Below, piece by piece: positions 21,931 through 32,718 of a DNA stretch of 64,000 nucleotides. The stretch's first letter is position 1. Each line of letters starts with the position of its first letter. Below the pieces are notes generated by a model, which saw only the letters and a list, made by a program, of their open reading frames with translations, searched no databases and was not told the DNA's origin. Both the position numbers and the translations under genes were made by a program. The DNA comes from Cydia pomonella. Its lineage: Eukaryota; Arthropoda; Insecta; Lepidoptera; Tortricidae. The DNA is taken from assembly GCF_033807575.1 (NCBI RefSeq), contig NC_084720.1, positions 15,197,570 through 15,261,569 on the forward strand. Reading direction: 5' to 3'.

Positions 21931-23234
21931 CTTGACAAATAGAGATGATTATTATTTATTTCTTTTGTTTATGATAAAAGGTTAAATTTGATTGATCTAA
22001 TATCTGTTCTAAATATTTTTTACACAGTTTTCAACATACATAAATACATCTTAAAACTACACTATAACTCGCATATTAAAATTGTAAATCCGAGCTCTCG
22101 TTAAAAATGTTGTCCATAGTTTTCCTATTGTTGTACAAGTACTATTTAGTAATTTTTGATGGACTATTCCCGATATTTGGGTTTCAAGTTAATGCAAGAT
22201 ATTGTTTTAACAATACTATCAGAAAAACTGGATTTTTGGTTAACAACCGGTTATTCGTAAGTATATTAAAATAAAAACCGGTTACATTCTATAGTTTCAA
22301 GGAATAGGAGCACATGATTTAAAAAGTTGCATTATTTATAAAAAAAATTGCTGACTCGGGCATGCATGCACTGCATGAAGCGGGCATGCCTACTTGACAC
22401 TCGGATAAACGTGTTTCTCACATGGGTAATGCATTATTTAGCTGTCGCGCTCACTCAATAACAAGGAAATTTTTAATTTTATTTAGAAAAAATATGTTTT
22501 CAAATGTTATAATAGTACTTACGAATGAAAAGTGATACCGTGAGCTTTGTTTTTGTGCTTGGAGCTATTGAAGCACTGGAAAAAGGCGCAACACGGCATT
22601 CTTTGGCAATATTTTATCGAATTTGATGACAATGTTGACACTTCAGCGTCACCCATACGACTAATTCAATATAGGTCCCGGAACCTATATTTTGTGGCTC
22701 ACGATCGACCGCCTGGTACCTCATCTACCCCTATTACGTACATCAATGATACATACAGATTACTATAAACAGCTGCTTATGTATTTGTCCGATTTCGGAG
22801 CAGCTCGTCTCGATTCGTGCGAGTTTCGTAGAGTAGTACCATAGAAATAGGATAGTATAGAACGACTGTCAAACTTCAAAAGTGTGACCAAAAATGAAAT
22901 GCAAGTGTGTGCGTAAATTGTCTATGTGCGAACAAAAATAGTGATGTCATGTTACAACATATTAATAATCTATCGATGTTTAACTGCTTTATCGACTACT
23001 TTTTCAAATGTGTTTGTTTTTATAAAAAATGTAATAGGTATGAGTATTATTACTACTATTAGACCTTATTAGCGCCTTTAGTACCTTTAATTTTCTTTTA
23101 CAGCGGACGCATAGTAAATAACAATACTGATAGTGATAACCGAGGCTACAGTTACAGTCGTTTCAGTCAGCATCAAAATGGTCAAATATATAGGTACACA
23201 TGTGTCACAATGGTCAAATATATATTGTTACTTA

Positions 23235-23415
23235 TTTTACAGTACATATGGAGCTACTTTACCGCACTAGTGCGATAATTAGCACATTACGTAACTATAT
23301 CGAACATTTTAAGGGCCATATGTATTGTAATACATTTGCGAATAGTTAATTCGAAACTCGTGTCGACTTAAAATCGTATCGCCACTCATTGCGATTTTTT
23401 ATTTTTCTCACCTGG
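23235..23415. mobile_element. Family C MITE, half copy
   Basis: It begins 'ttttacagtacatatgg' and 'ctactttaccgcactagtgc', continues through 'gggccatatgtattgtaa' and 'aactcgtgtcgacttaaaa', then stops near the element's midpoint. The second half is absent. Confidence 0.78.
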
Positions 23416-23427
23416 TTTGGTGTTCTG

Positions 23428-23642
23428 GGACGTTTACTTACTTACTACTTACTCCGTTGGCTCAGCGACCCAAAATGAGACTTGGCCTCCGACACAAGAC
23501 AGCGCCACTTTTCTCGGTCCTGTGCGACCTCTCGCCAATTGTCGACTCGAAGCTCGCGCAGATCCGCCTCCACCATGTCGCTCCAGCGATACCTAGGGCG
23601 TCCGATAGGACGTCCTGCTAGGCGACCCAGGTACGCTCTTTT
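23428..23642 (-). pseudogene. C-terminal fragment of LINE ORF2
   Basis: Minus-strand frame ending in a stop at 23445-23447, with about 65 codons uninterrupted. Motifs: G-R-P-R-Y-R-W-S-D-M-V, then D-L-R-E-L and D-N-W-R-E-V-A-Q-D-R-E-K-W-R, then S-E-A-K-S-H-F-G-S-L at the end. This is the distal C-terminus of a non-LTR ORF2. A TAAG/TACT simple tail follows the stop. A relative lies at 53931. Truncated 5', so no catalytic domain remains. Confidence 0.82.
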
Positions 23643-24500
23643 TACGTTTTTTCGTTTTTACTTGACTAAATTACTAACGTAGTCCGATCAAGCATTATGG
23701 AACCCGGCGCTGTCGGTAAAGCAGGTGACTCGCGTTGATAAAGCAGGTTTCTGTCGTATGCGGGTGTGAGTGGTGTAACATGTGCAATGTCGTTAACACA
23801 AACACATGCTAAGTGTTAACAGTAGGCGCAAATAGTTGACTTACCAAAGAAAATTTGAAATTCGCGCCTTTTCCGCCTGACAAGTTGGGTTGGGTGTGTA
23901 TACGCTGTCTTGTGTTTCCTTGTGTTAGCGGCAAAGCCGTGGAAAAGTGGTTAAAATGTAAGTAATGTGTTGGAAAGTGAAGTTTAAATTTATCGCTGAA
24001 CATGTGCATCTTCAAAAAAGGTATTATAACAATCGTTATTATTTTACGTCGGTTATAAAGGTTAATATCTTAATGATGTCTTGTGAACAACTAATTCCAT
24101 ACATACTAATATACCGACAAGTTATCGATACAGTCATATGAACATTTTGTCAAGCCCTAGCGTAAAGTAACAGTTTAGGTTTTTACACAAAATATTCTAA
24201 ATTATTGACTAATATCATGAAATATTAACACACAATTGAAGAAAAACTTATAATGAACTGTATAAATTGGCTTTTTACACTTTTTATGCTGTTAATTTGA
24301 TATAATATCGTTACGAAAATTTCGCTACGATACCGTATACGTAATTACCTGTGAAATGAGTATTTCCCTGGGTTTTTTGGCCCTGAAACACAACAATCCG
24401 GCACACAACATGACACCATCTTCACTAAATTACTTAATATTTATTTTTGATTTTGATTCTCGTATATTTTTAACGTTAAAAAATACGGCAATATGATTTT

Positions 24501-24526
24501 GGCCGCCTCGGCCGCCTCGGCCGCCT
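24501..24526. repeat. Three-unit GGCCGCCTC tandem repeat
   Basis: 'ggccgcctc' repeats three times (the third imperfect) inside otherwise AT-rich DNA. Simple GC-rich microrepeat. Confidence 0.75.
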
Positions 24527-24826
24527 TCGAATTCAAAAAATGGTTACGTTTTCTCATATGTAGTCTGCCTCTTTCACACTCGTGGCTTGTTCATATACGT
24601 GATGGCTTCCCTTTCGCACACTTCATCTGTCTGTCAAGCGAAGCGTATGACAAGTCTCTGAGTAGTACAATACGTCTAATCGCACGCACACAACGCCGTG
24701 TCGAAGACTGCCGAACTGAAACGACGTTAGACGAAGTGGGGAGCGTGAGGTTTTTTCGTTACGGAATTTCTGGATTCGGTCCCCGCGCTCAAGGCCCGCG
24801 ATAGAAGCTATGCAATAGCTTAAAAA

Positions 24827-26607
24827 CTTCTACTTAACATAACGCCATTCTTTTGTACATCTCTATAAATCTTCTGATACGAGCTCTGTTCGTGGGCTCT
24901 GCTCGTTTGCCTCCTATATTAAAAAAAATAAATTCTACTTAACATAGTGCCATTTCTTTGTACATATCTACTTATCCTATGATACAACCTCTGTTCATGG
25001 GCTCTGCTCATTTGCCTCCTATATTTAAAAAAATACTTCTACTTAACATAGCGCCATTTCTATGTACATATCTACAAATCTTATGATACGACCTCTGTTC
25101 ATGGGCTCTGCTCGTTTGCCTCCTGTATTTAAAAAAATACTTCTACTTAACATAACGCCATTCCTTTGTACATCTCTACAAATCGTATGATATGAGCTCT
25201 GTTCATGGGTTCTGCTCGTTTGCCTCCTATATTAAAAAAAAAACTTCTACTTAACATAACGCCATTCTTTTGTACATCTCTATAAATCTTCTGATACGAG
25301 CTCTGTTCGTGGGCTCTACTCGTTTGCCTCCTATATTAAAAAAAATAAATTCTACTTAACATAGTGCCATTTCTTTGTACATATCTACTTATCCTATGAT
25401 ACAACCTCTGTTCATGGGCTCTGCTCATTTGCCTCCTATATTTAAAAAAATACTTCTACTTAACATAGCGCCATTTCTATGTACATATCTACAAATCTTA
25501 TGATACGACCTCTGTTCATGGGCTCTGCTCGTTTGCCTCCTGTATTTAAAAAAAAATACTTCTACTTAACATAACGCCATTCCTTTGTACATCTCTACAA
25601 ATCGTATGATATGAGCTCTGTTCATGGGTTCTGCTCGTTTGCCTCCTATATTTAAAAAAATACTTCTACTTAACATAACGCCATTCTTTTGTACATCTCT
25701 ATAAATCTTCTGATACGAGCTCTGTTCGTGGGCTCTGCTCGTTTGCCTCCTATATTAAAAAAAAAAAATCTACTTAACATAGTGCCATTTCTTTGTACAT
25801 ATCTACTTATCCTATGATACAACCTCTGTTCATGGGCTCTGCTCATTTGCCTCCTATATTTAAAAAAATACTTCTACTTAACATAGCGCCATTTCTATGT
25901 ACATATCTACAAATCTTATGATACGACCTCTGTTCATGGGCTCTGCTCGTTTGCCTCCTGTATTTAAAAAAATACTTCTACTTAACATAACGCCATTCCT
26001 TTGTACATCTCTACAAATCGTATGATATGAGCTCTGTTCATGGGTTCTGCTCGTTTGCCTCCTATATTAAAAAAAATACTTCTACTTAACATAACGCCAT
26101 TCTTTTGTACATCTCTATAAATCTTCTGATACGAGCTCTGTTCGTGGGCTCTGCTCGTTTGCCTCCTATATTAAAAAAAAAAAATTCTACTTAACATAGT
26201 GCCATTTCTTTGTATATATCTACTTATCCTATGATACAACCTCTGTTCATGGGCTCTGCTCATTTGCCTCCTATATTTAAAAAAATACTTCCACTTAACA
26301 TAGCGCCATTTCTATGTACATATCTACAAATCTTATGATACGACCTCTGTTCATGGGCTCTGCTCGTTTGCCTCCTGTATTTAAAAAAATACTTCTACTT
26401 AACATAGCGCTGTTTCTTTGTACATATCTACCAATTCTATGATAAGAGTATGACCTCTGTTCATGGGCTCTGCTCGTTTGCCTACTATATAAAAAAAATC
26501 TACTTAACATACCGCTGTTTCTTTGTACATATATATCTACTTATCCTATGATAGGTACGACCTCTGTTCATGGGCTTTCCTCATTTGCCTCCTATATTTA
26601 AATAATA
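24827..26607. repeat. 104-bp satellite-like array, second part (17 monomers, four-monomer higher-order repeat)
   Basis: 'gccat'-type anchors fall at 24844, 24949, 25053, 25157, 25261, 25366, 25470, 25576, 25680, 25784, 25888, 25992, 26096, 26201, 26305, 26409 and 26514. Type B monomers ('cattcttttgtacatc') recur at 24844, 25261, 25680 and 26096, a period of 416-419 bp. The order B-C-D-A repeats three complete times and then B-C-D; the last two monomers are diverged (cgctgtttctttg). Minus-strand open frames in this array are products of the repeat. Confidence 0.95.
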
Positions 26608-26819
26608 CCAGACAAATGCGAGCCGGACTCGCCCATCTAGGGTACCGTAGTTTTTAGTATTTGTTGTTATTGCGGCAACAGTAATACATCATCTGTGAAA
26701 ATATCAACTAACTATCACGGTTTACGAGATACAGCCTGGTGACAGACGGATAGACGTACTGACAGCGGAGTCTTAGTAATAGGCTCTCGTTTTACCCTTT
26801 GGGTACTGAACCCTAAAAA
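26608..26819 (-). mobile_element. 'ggttccgta' element, short copy
   Basis: Reads on the minus strand from 'agggttcagtaccc' through a CCGT/CTGT-rich block to 'ctacggtaccct', the hairpin region 'gcgagtccggctcgc' and 'atttgtctgg'. About 210 bp, without the long body seen at 12956. Sequence resembling a decayed satellite monomer ('ttatcatagcgctc') resumes at about 26828, suggesting insertion into the array's edge. Confidence 0.8.
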
Positions 26820-26869
26820 GGAACTTTTACTTATCATAGCGCTCTTTTTGGATATACTGTATAGTAATA

Positions 26870-27540
26870 TTGAATTTACTGCTCTTCTGACCTATTTCGG
26901 TACCTTTTATGTACTTAGTACTTACCTACATACATATTAAGGTTATACAACTATTATTTCTAGAATCAAAAAATCAATACAAACAAACCTACGTAATATA
27001 CACGTATTTTAAAAACATAATCCTCGAAACTCGAAAGCTCCTCTTTTTGTAAATGCAATGCAAATAAAACGCATTAAACTTAATCATGACGTCACGATCA
27101 AGTATCATTTAATAAGGGGCGTTTCGTGCGTAGATAACGATTGTCAGATTTGACTCTCATTTCTAACTTTTGTATTGCTTCAATGTTATGGGTCCCATAA
27201 AGACATGTTTCTTTTATAAAAACTTATTATCTAGCCTAGCCTTTTGGCAGTATTTTCTCGAGCTTTACGCAGTTGATTGAGGAAGCTGCCATACAAGACA
27301 AAAGCATTTTCAAAGCGACTTTCTCTTAGAACACCCCATCTATCCGTCTATCTATCATAATTTATTTCAGGCAACTAGCGGCCCATAGATAAATACCTTA
27401 AGATTAGCATACACATTATAAAAATATATTTTAAAACTAAATACTACAAATCACATTATTTTACTGCGGCATGAAACTATTTATCATAAAACATACCCTT
27501 TGAGACTGTCTACCCATTGTTTTTGTATATGACAGCTACA
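26870..27540. other. Unassigned stretch
   Basis: No gene or repeat recognised. Confidence 0.35.
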
Positions 27541-28225
27541 CATCCTTTCAGCAATGGCTTTTAGGAACTGCAAACTAATAATCTATGGCCCGCTGATTTT
27601 ACCAGTGCAATCAGTCAACTTCGGGCAGCTTGTGGCATGCAGTTGGGGAGTAACGATCTCGCGTACCCGAGTGTTCCTAGGGAGTTCTGTCATTCGTAGG
27701 AGGGTGGGTGGGACAGGATTATCTGCTTCTGGGTTGCCTTGGCCGGCCAACCAGGGTGGAGTCGTTAGAGCTATAAGTTCCAAGGGTGGAAGTGCAAGAC
27801 GCGAGTTGGCACAGTGGCTGTTACAGCCACTGGGTTGAAAGCGGTGCACGCCTCTCGATACCCCTGAGCCGCTCACACCAGTGTTACTCTTGAGCCATCC
27901 CAGATGTCGCTTTTTGTGTCGTCTGCCGGAAATAAAATTGTATACCGTTTTATTAGGCAGGCGTCTAGTTTTTTATCCCATAGCTCAGTGTTTAGCCCAT
28001 CGCTTTCACACAATAACCTAGTTTATTTTAGATTCCAACAACTCTCAATAGTCCTTACACCCTGTCGGGCCTGCCTCTGCGTGCGTCCTATGACATGGGC
28101 AAGGGCAGCATCAGCTCGGTGTACATCTTACATTTCATGAACGTGTCAAAAGGGCCTCTACGTTAGGTTAGGGCTCGGCGCACGCTTCTCAAAGGTCCGG
28201 AATACCATTGTTCCGTGATGGGAAA
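27541..28225 (+). mobile_element. 3' region of a non-LTR retrotransposon
   Basis: GC-richer block with LINE 3' UTR character: 'gttactcttgagccatccca', 'atcccatagctcagtgttta', 'caacaactctcaatagtcct' and finally 'catgggcaagggcagcatc' ... 'ccattgttccgtgatggg'. The last 140 bp recur at 32038-32185, so the right end is a genuine element 3' end. A 94-codon open frame at 27554-27838 has no motif that I recognise and may or may not be part of the coding tail. Confidence 0.62.
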
Positions 28226-28515
28226 GACATACAAATTAAAATAATAATAATCGTTAATGCAATGCAGTGCTCTATTTGTCAAAGAAAATAAAATTGTTTC
28301 ACACTCACAAAACATTCATTCTTATTTTTGCTTATTTTTTCATACATTAAGTATCTTTCTGTAAATAAGATCACAATTTTCTCTCTTGTCAGATTTATTT
28401 TACTATTTGAATAACATGACAGCGTCAAATGTCGTAAAAAGTATACAAGTAAAAAGGTTTAAGAAAAGAGTCCGCAACATATTATTTATTAGACCTATTA
28501 GCAAAGAATATCCTA
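28226..28515. other. Unassigned stretch
   Basis: No supported feature. Confidence 0.35.
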
Positions 28516-28521
28516 TTAGTA

Positions 28522-28645
28522 CGGTTGCGGAAATTGATTCTTTAGCAACTTGCGGTTCAAGTAAATTTGGCTGTACATACTTATGGTAAGAGCTGTCCAT
28601 TGTAACGTGACACGTTAACTGCTAAAGAATCAATTTCCTCGACTG
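28522..28645. mobile_element. 124-bp TA-flanked MITE
   Basis: Inverted arms around 'ggaaattgattctttagca' (left) and 'tgctaaagaatcaatttcc' (right) lie near the ends, with TA at 28520-28521 and 28646-28647. Ends 'cggttgc' and 'tcgactg' have diverged. Fits a small Tc1/mariner-type MITE. Confidence 0.78.
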
Positions 28646-28766
28646 TACTTACAAGCTAAGCCTAAAGTGCCATGGCAATTAATGCAAGCTTACGAATAAA
28701 TACAAAAACCGGACAAGGGCGAGTCGGACTCGCCCAACGTGATTCCGTAATTTTTTTAGTATTTGG

Positions 28767-28954
28767 TTTTTTATATACTACGTTGGTGGCAAACAAGCAT
28801 ACGGCCCACCTGATGGTAAGCAGTCTCCATAGCCTATGTACGCCTGCAACTCCAGAGGAATTATATGCGCGTTGCCGAGCCTAACAACCCTCCTTCCCCT
28901 CGTTGAGCTCTGGCAACCTTACTCACCGGCAGGAACACAATACTATGTTGTTAT
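28767..28954 (+). mobile_element. Family S repeat, nested copy
   Basis: Begins 'ttttttatatactacgttgg', includes 'aagcatacggcccacctgat', 'gcctgcaactccagag' and 'gttgagctctggcaacc' and ends near 'aggaacacaatact'. It lacks the 3' extension seen at 44668. Being inside the older element, it is the younger of the two. Confidence 0.82.
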
Positions 28955-29029
28955 AGTGGCAACAGAAATACGTCATCTTTGAAAATTTCAACTGTCTATC
29001 ACGGTTCATGAGATACAGCCTGGTGACAG

Positions 29030-29056
29030 ACGGACGGACGGACGGACGGACGGACA
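29030..29056. repeat. GGAC microsatellite
   Basis: Six to seven tandem GGAC units inside the dispersed element; other copies have only two or three. Confidence 0.88.
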
Positions 29057-29109
29057 GCGGAGTCTTAGTAATAGGGTCCCGTTTGGGTACGGAACCCTAA
29101 AGATGAAAA

Positions 29110-29525
29110 CTGCTGCCATGTTACTATACATTTAAGAAACACAGAAAATCTGGAATTGACATATTGAAAAAATTATATTGTTATCTTCTTCTGCACGACT
29201 TTTTAGTATGAGGAAGCTACTTAGGTACGTAAGGCTACCCCCGATTCATTTGTTATGAGGGGGCCCTCGGCCTTAGAGTACGCATAGCACAAGGGCTACC
29301 TACGCCCGACTTTCTCAATATGAGGCCGCCGCTGTAGCCCGACGTCAGAGCGTTCATATCATTTCGGGCTAGCATGACGGGCTACGCAAGACTCCTTTGC
29401 CATCTCACTTACTTAAAAAAAATCTTAAATTTAATACTCTTTTACTTGAATAACCTTTTCACTTTTAGTTACATGTATGGCGTGCCAAAAAATTATATTT
29501 TTATACATTTGAACTTCTAAACTAA
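29110..29525. other. Unassigned stretch with a GC-rich block
   Basis: About 29225-29395 contains GC-rich wording with opposed 'gtagcccg' and 'cgggctac', perhaps a decayed repeat. Not assignable. Confidence 0.35.
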
Positions 29526-29529
29526 GTAG

Positions 29530-29572
29530 TAGCTTACCATCAGGCCGGCCACCAACGTAGTATAAAAAATAC
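29530..29572 (-). mobile_element. Family S fragment
   Basis: 'agcttaccatcaggccgg' and 'ccaccaacgtagtataaaaa' match the terminal part of family S (compare 3120-3180 and 38970-39012), with an internal deletion between them. Confidence 0.7.
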
Positions 29573-29624
29573 CTACTTTCCACTTTTCTCTTTTGGTTAT
29601 CTTATAGTTTTTGAGTAAAATAGC

Positions 29625-29712
29625 TGTGACATACGGACAGACAGATAGACAGACAGATGGACATGACGAAACTGTAAGGGTTTTTGCCATTTTGGCTACG
29701 GAACCATAAAAT
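29625..29712 (-). mobile_element. 'ggttccgta' element, left-end fragment
   Basis: Minus strand reads 'ttatggttccgtagccaaaa' then 'cccttacagtttcgtcatg' and a CTGT/CTAT-rich tract. It matches the left end of the copy at 12956 more closely than the short copies. The rest is missing. Confidence 0.75.
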
Positions 29713-29719
29713 GCACACT

Positions 29720-30305
29720 GTAAATTTCAACTACCTAACCCACTCGTATTATAGATCAAAAATTTCTTTTCCGCAAGAAGTAAGTAAGCCAGTAAGTAGT
29801 TTATTTTTTGTACTTGTTAGACAATTCTATCTTAGTGTACCGAACTTAACAGTTATTTTTTTTACTTTGAGAGCGCACCACCGACATTCTTAGTGGTGTA
29901 CGCGTATTTCTCTACATATAGCTGAATGTTTGTAGATGATTATCTTATATCGATACTTTAAAATGTTGTGGTATTCCCAACAGCCATTTTAAATATATTC
30001 TCTTTTAAACTTAAGTTTTTCATGCATTCCTGAAACGGAACAAGTCTATGATAGGATTGATGGGAGAAAATAATGCAAAAACGCGGCATTAAGCAAAATG
30101 ATCATTTGTGATTCAGGGTTAATATCTATCGGGTATCACTGAACCCCAACGGATATATTTTTGCAATACAACACAAATGCACACCTAAATAGAAGAAAAT
30201 AATACTGAAAAACAATAGGCCTGTCTACTCGCTAAGAAGCACTTAGGGCAGCTTGTGATGAGTCAATCTCTAAGTAATCTGCCTAGTTACCTACCTCAAA
30301 ACGAG
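29720..30305. other. Unassigned stretch
   Basis: No gene or repeat recognised. Confidence 0.35.
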
Positions 30306-30309
30306 ACCG

Positions 30310-30650
30310 CTTTTCCATACAAACGTAGTCCCCATTACGGATAATATTTTTACAGTACATATGTTGCTACTTTACCGCACTAGTGCGAAAATTAGCATAT
30401 TACGTTACTGTGTCGAACATTTAAAGAGCCATGTACTGTAAAACGTTGTACGATACATGTGCGAATAAGTAATTCGCAACTCGTGTCGATTTAAAACACT
30501 CCCTTCGGTCGTGTTTTAATTTATCGCCACTTGTTTCGAATTTCCTATTTTTCGCACTTGTATCGTAATGTACTATTACAAAATTGGATGTAGAACGACG
30601 GGAATATCAATATCCAGAGAGGAAAATGGGGACTATGTTTGTATGGAGAA
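30310..30650. mobile_element. Palindromic element split by a family C insertion
   Basis: 'ccatacaaacgtagtcccca' (left, about 30315) and 'tggggactatgtttgtatgg' (right, about 30628) are inverse arms. Between them lies a family C copy (30347-30575). Removing it leaves a MITE of about 110 bp. Confidence 0.68.
30347..30575. mobile_element. Family C MITE, internally deleted copy
   Basis: Starts 'tttttacagtacatatg', 'ctactttaccgcactagtgc'; contains 'gagccatgtactgtaaaacg', 'aacactcccttcggtcgtgt' and ends near 'gcacttgtatcgtaatgtac'. Much of the second arm is missing. Confidence 0.78.
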
Positions 30651-30659
30651 CCGGTCATC

Positions 30660-31000
30660 CCTTTTCCTTTTAATAGTTTAATATGCTTCGGCACATGATT
30701 ATTTGAGACAATATACACGCATTGTATTTCCATTACCTTAAGCAGAGAACACGGTGGCTTCGAAAGAGTCTCGGGTCATGTGGAAATAAAGCTCTTCACA
30801 TAATGTTGTGTAATTCTCCTTTTTCCGAAAGTGTCCGCGAAATGTCCAAATGCACAATTGCCCAGAGTATGCAGTATTCTCTTCATCAGCTATTATGGCA
30901 GCCAGGGCCAATATTTTGATTTTATTATTTATTTCTATATCGACTTGCTTCCCATCGAACCAATTTTTTCAATATGATTGACATTTGTGACATTTGTCAT
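30660..31000. other. Unassigned stretch
   Basis: No supported gene; a 65-codon frame at 30722-30919 has no recognisable motif. Confidence 0.35.
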
Positions 31001-31004
31001 GAAC

Positions 31005-31234
31005 AGTCCGTTATTTGGACGGCTCGGTGAGCTCGGACAGCCCGGCCCGGCCTGTCTCGCGCTCGGAGACTCAACGATAGTGTCAACGCATAGAGATACT
31101 ATAATATAGAGATGATGGCCCGGTCGCCCCGGCCCCGGAACGGTCCGGCGACGGTGGCGCTCCTGAAAGTCCGTGTGACGGCTCGCTCCGGTCCGCCCCG
31201 GCCCGGTCCTGGCACTGTGTAGCGTGAGTCATCC
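31005..31234. mobile_element. GC-rich dispersed element (family G), copy 2
   Basis: CG-rich block with 'cagcccggcccggcc', 'ggccccggaacggtccgg' and the end 'gtgtagcgtgagtcatcc', inverse of the start of copy 1 at 15264. The interior is diverged or rearranged between the two. No ORF. Confidence 0.58.
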
Positions 31235-31239
31235 TTAAG

Positions 31240-32030
31240 TTTGCTTTACTATTTTATTGCACTGCATGTTGGTTGGCGCTCTGTTTTTACAACTGAGCGG
31301 AATTTCCAAGCGTCAGTGCTTGTTCCAGAATGAAACAGATATATTGAAAATTTTTGGTAGTGGCGATTTTAGGAATGGAAAAGTTTTCACATGCGTTTGA
31401 AATTGCTATTTGTCTCTAAGAATTGAATAACAAATCAATTTTATTTCATACGTTATGACAACCTGCCAAGTCGCGTTGGATTAAAAGCTACACACGAAGC
31501 ATACTACAAACAAAAAGGGAGTTTCTTCATGGCACATTTGGAGATGTCTTTTGCGTTAAAAAAACTGATTAAAGATTGTTTTTATTTTAACGTAAAGTAA
31601 CAATACATTTTCTTACAATGACAATATAAATATGTAATGGATATATACAGAGGATTACTATAACTAGCTTAAATCTAAAATAGGCCCTTGAGGCATTGTA
31701 CCAAGGTGATGTTTTTATTTAGTTTTCCGTGAATTATCATGACAGTAAGGCTGTATAATATTCAAGTATCTGCGAAGAAATTGAAAAGGTACTCACTGCT
31801 TTCGAGCGCTAACCTACCTCAATAGAAATGAGCGCCTTTCATCCCTTGGTTAACTAACCAATCTACTATTTACCTTTTCTTTCAAACCTCTTAACGTTAA
31901 ACCATATGACAACATTGAGTTAAAGCATTATAGCTTATTGAATAAGTACATACTGCTCCAACTTACAGGCCAATTCGAATGTGCACTTACATCAAACCGA
32001 TATTATAATGATATTAGAAATATATCAGTT
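31240..32030. other. Unassigned stretch
   Basis: No gene. 'tatctgcgaagaaatt' at about 31769 matches the LINE tail at 59397 for only 16 bp, too short to call. Confidence 0.35.
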
Positions 32031-32037
32031 AGCTTTT

Positions 32038-32185
32038 ATGACACGGGCAAGGGCAGTATCCTCTCGGTGTACTCCTTACATCTTATTAAAGTGTTAAAAG
32101 AGCATCTACGTGTTGGTTTCGTCTCCGCGCGCGCCTCCCAATGTCCGGAACACCATTGTTTCGTGATGGATAAAGACATATATAA
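32038..32185 (+). mobile_element. 3' end of the same non-LTR family as 27541-28225
   Basis: 'gacacgggcaagggcagtat', 'ctcggtgtactccttacatc', 'gcgcctcccaatgtccgg' and 'caccattgtttcgtgatgg' align in order with 28089-28225. Only the distal tail is present. Confidence 0.72.
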
Positions 32186-32509
32186 ATACCTATTCTGCTT
32201 GTGTTTTAATAATGCCATCGAATGAGGAAAAAGCTCCTTGTTTTTAGGTACAATTTATAGTTTGTGTCATCCACGATGACGCCCAGATTTGTCAAATCTA
32301 ACCTTTAATAACATGACATTACGAGTCAAGGCAGGCGTCGTCGTGAATGCCACGATCTATATATTGTTTTGTAGATAACATTTATTTAATTTACTTGCAT
32401 AAAAAGATACGTAATTGATAACAGTTGTTTTGAATTTATCGTTACATTACACTTACTTACGTTTAAAATTAAATAATAATTCACTAAGCCATACATGTTT
32501 ATCTTTCAG

Positions 32510-32563
32510 GTATACGCATTTTTGAATCCTGAATTTATTTGGCTCGGAGCTCTTTCATGAAAA
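32510..32563 (+). other. Possible small exon (weak)
   Basis: A pyrimidine-rich acceptor-like 'tgtttatctttcag' ends at 32509 and a donor-like 'aaagtaagta' begins its GT at 32564, giving a 54-bp segment. In its first frame it reads 16 codons and then a TGA, so it could only be a terminal or non-coding exon. Splice-like signals occur by chance at this frequency in AT-rich DNA. No homology is recognised. Confidence 0.18.
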
Positions 32564-32718
32564 GTAAGTAAAAAATTCAAACACCATTATAACGGTAATG
32601 ATTAAACTATTAATATGTTGGTAATTTATTTTATTTATTTGTCTCACAAGACAAGTTATTTAAGATTGCAGGAATTACAATATTAGCTTAAACTTCAGAT
32701 CTGGACTATAACTCTAAA

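Larger units (their letters stand above)
20671..24826. other. 4.16-kb composite insertion splitting the satellite
   Basis: The last monomer before (type A) and the first after (type B) are neighbours in the array's normal order, so this block interrupts one array. Its left edge is 'gacgtgtggcactcggggac' followed by 'gccgcggtaaagctattgc'. Its right edge is 'cccgcgatagaagctatgca' followed by 'atagctt'. Both edges carry a similar GC-rich stretch before a near-palindromic 'aagctat...atagc' motif. Contents include family O, a tRNA-like SINE head, a family C half and a LINE fragment. The stretches 20717-21680 and 21930-23230 hold nothing I recognise. Confidence 0.7.
28698..29102 (-). mobile_element. 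'ggttccgta' element hosting a family S insertion
   Basis: On the minus strand the element runs from 'tagggttccgtacccaaac' through a GTCC-rich tract and 'caggctgtatctcatgaacc' to the hairpin 'gggcgagtccgactcgccc' and 'ttgtccgg'. Between its two halves sits a family S copy at 28767-28954. The GGAC tract at 29030-29055 is the element's own microsatellite, expanded. Confidence 0.85.

Noticed and set aside
20256..26510. Arginine-rich minus-strand frames in the 104-bp array
   Set aside because: Frames recur because the monomers recur; lengths shift with indels in the A-runs and there is no protein-like conservation.
19846..26607. CRISPR-like array
   Set aside because: Monomers are contiguous 104-bp repeats with no unique spacers, in a eukaryotic context.
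27554..27876. Overlapping 94- and 97-codon frames on opposite strands
   Set aside because: GC-rich composition of a LINE 3' region leaves both strands open. No domain recognised.
31769..31784. Second RTE-like tail
   Set aside because: Only 16 bp match the tail at 59397; no 'cccagcagtggg' segment follows.
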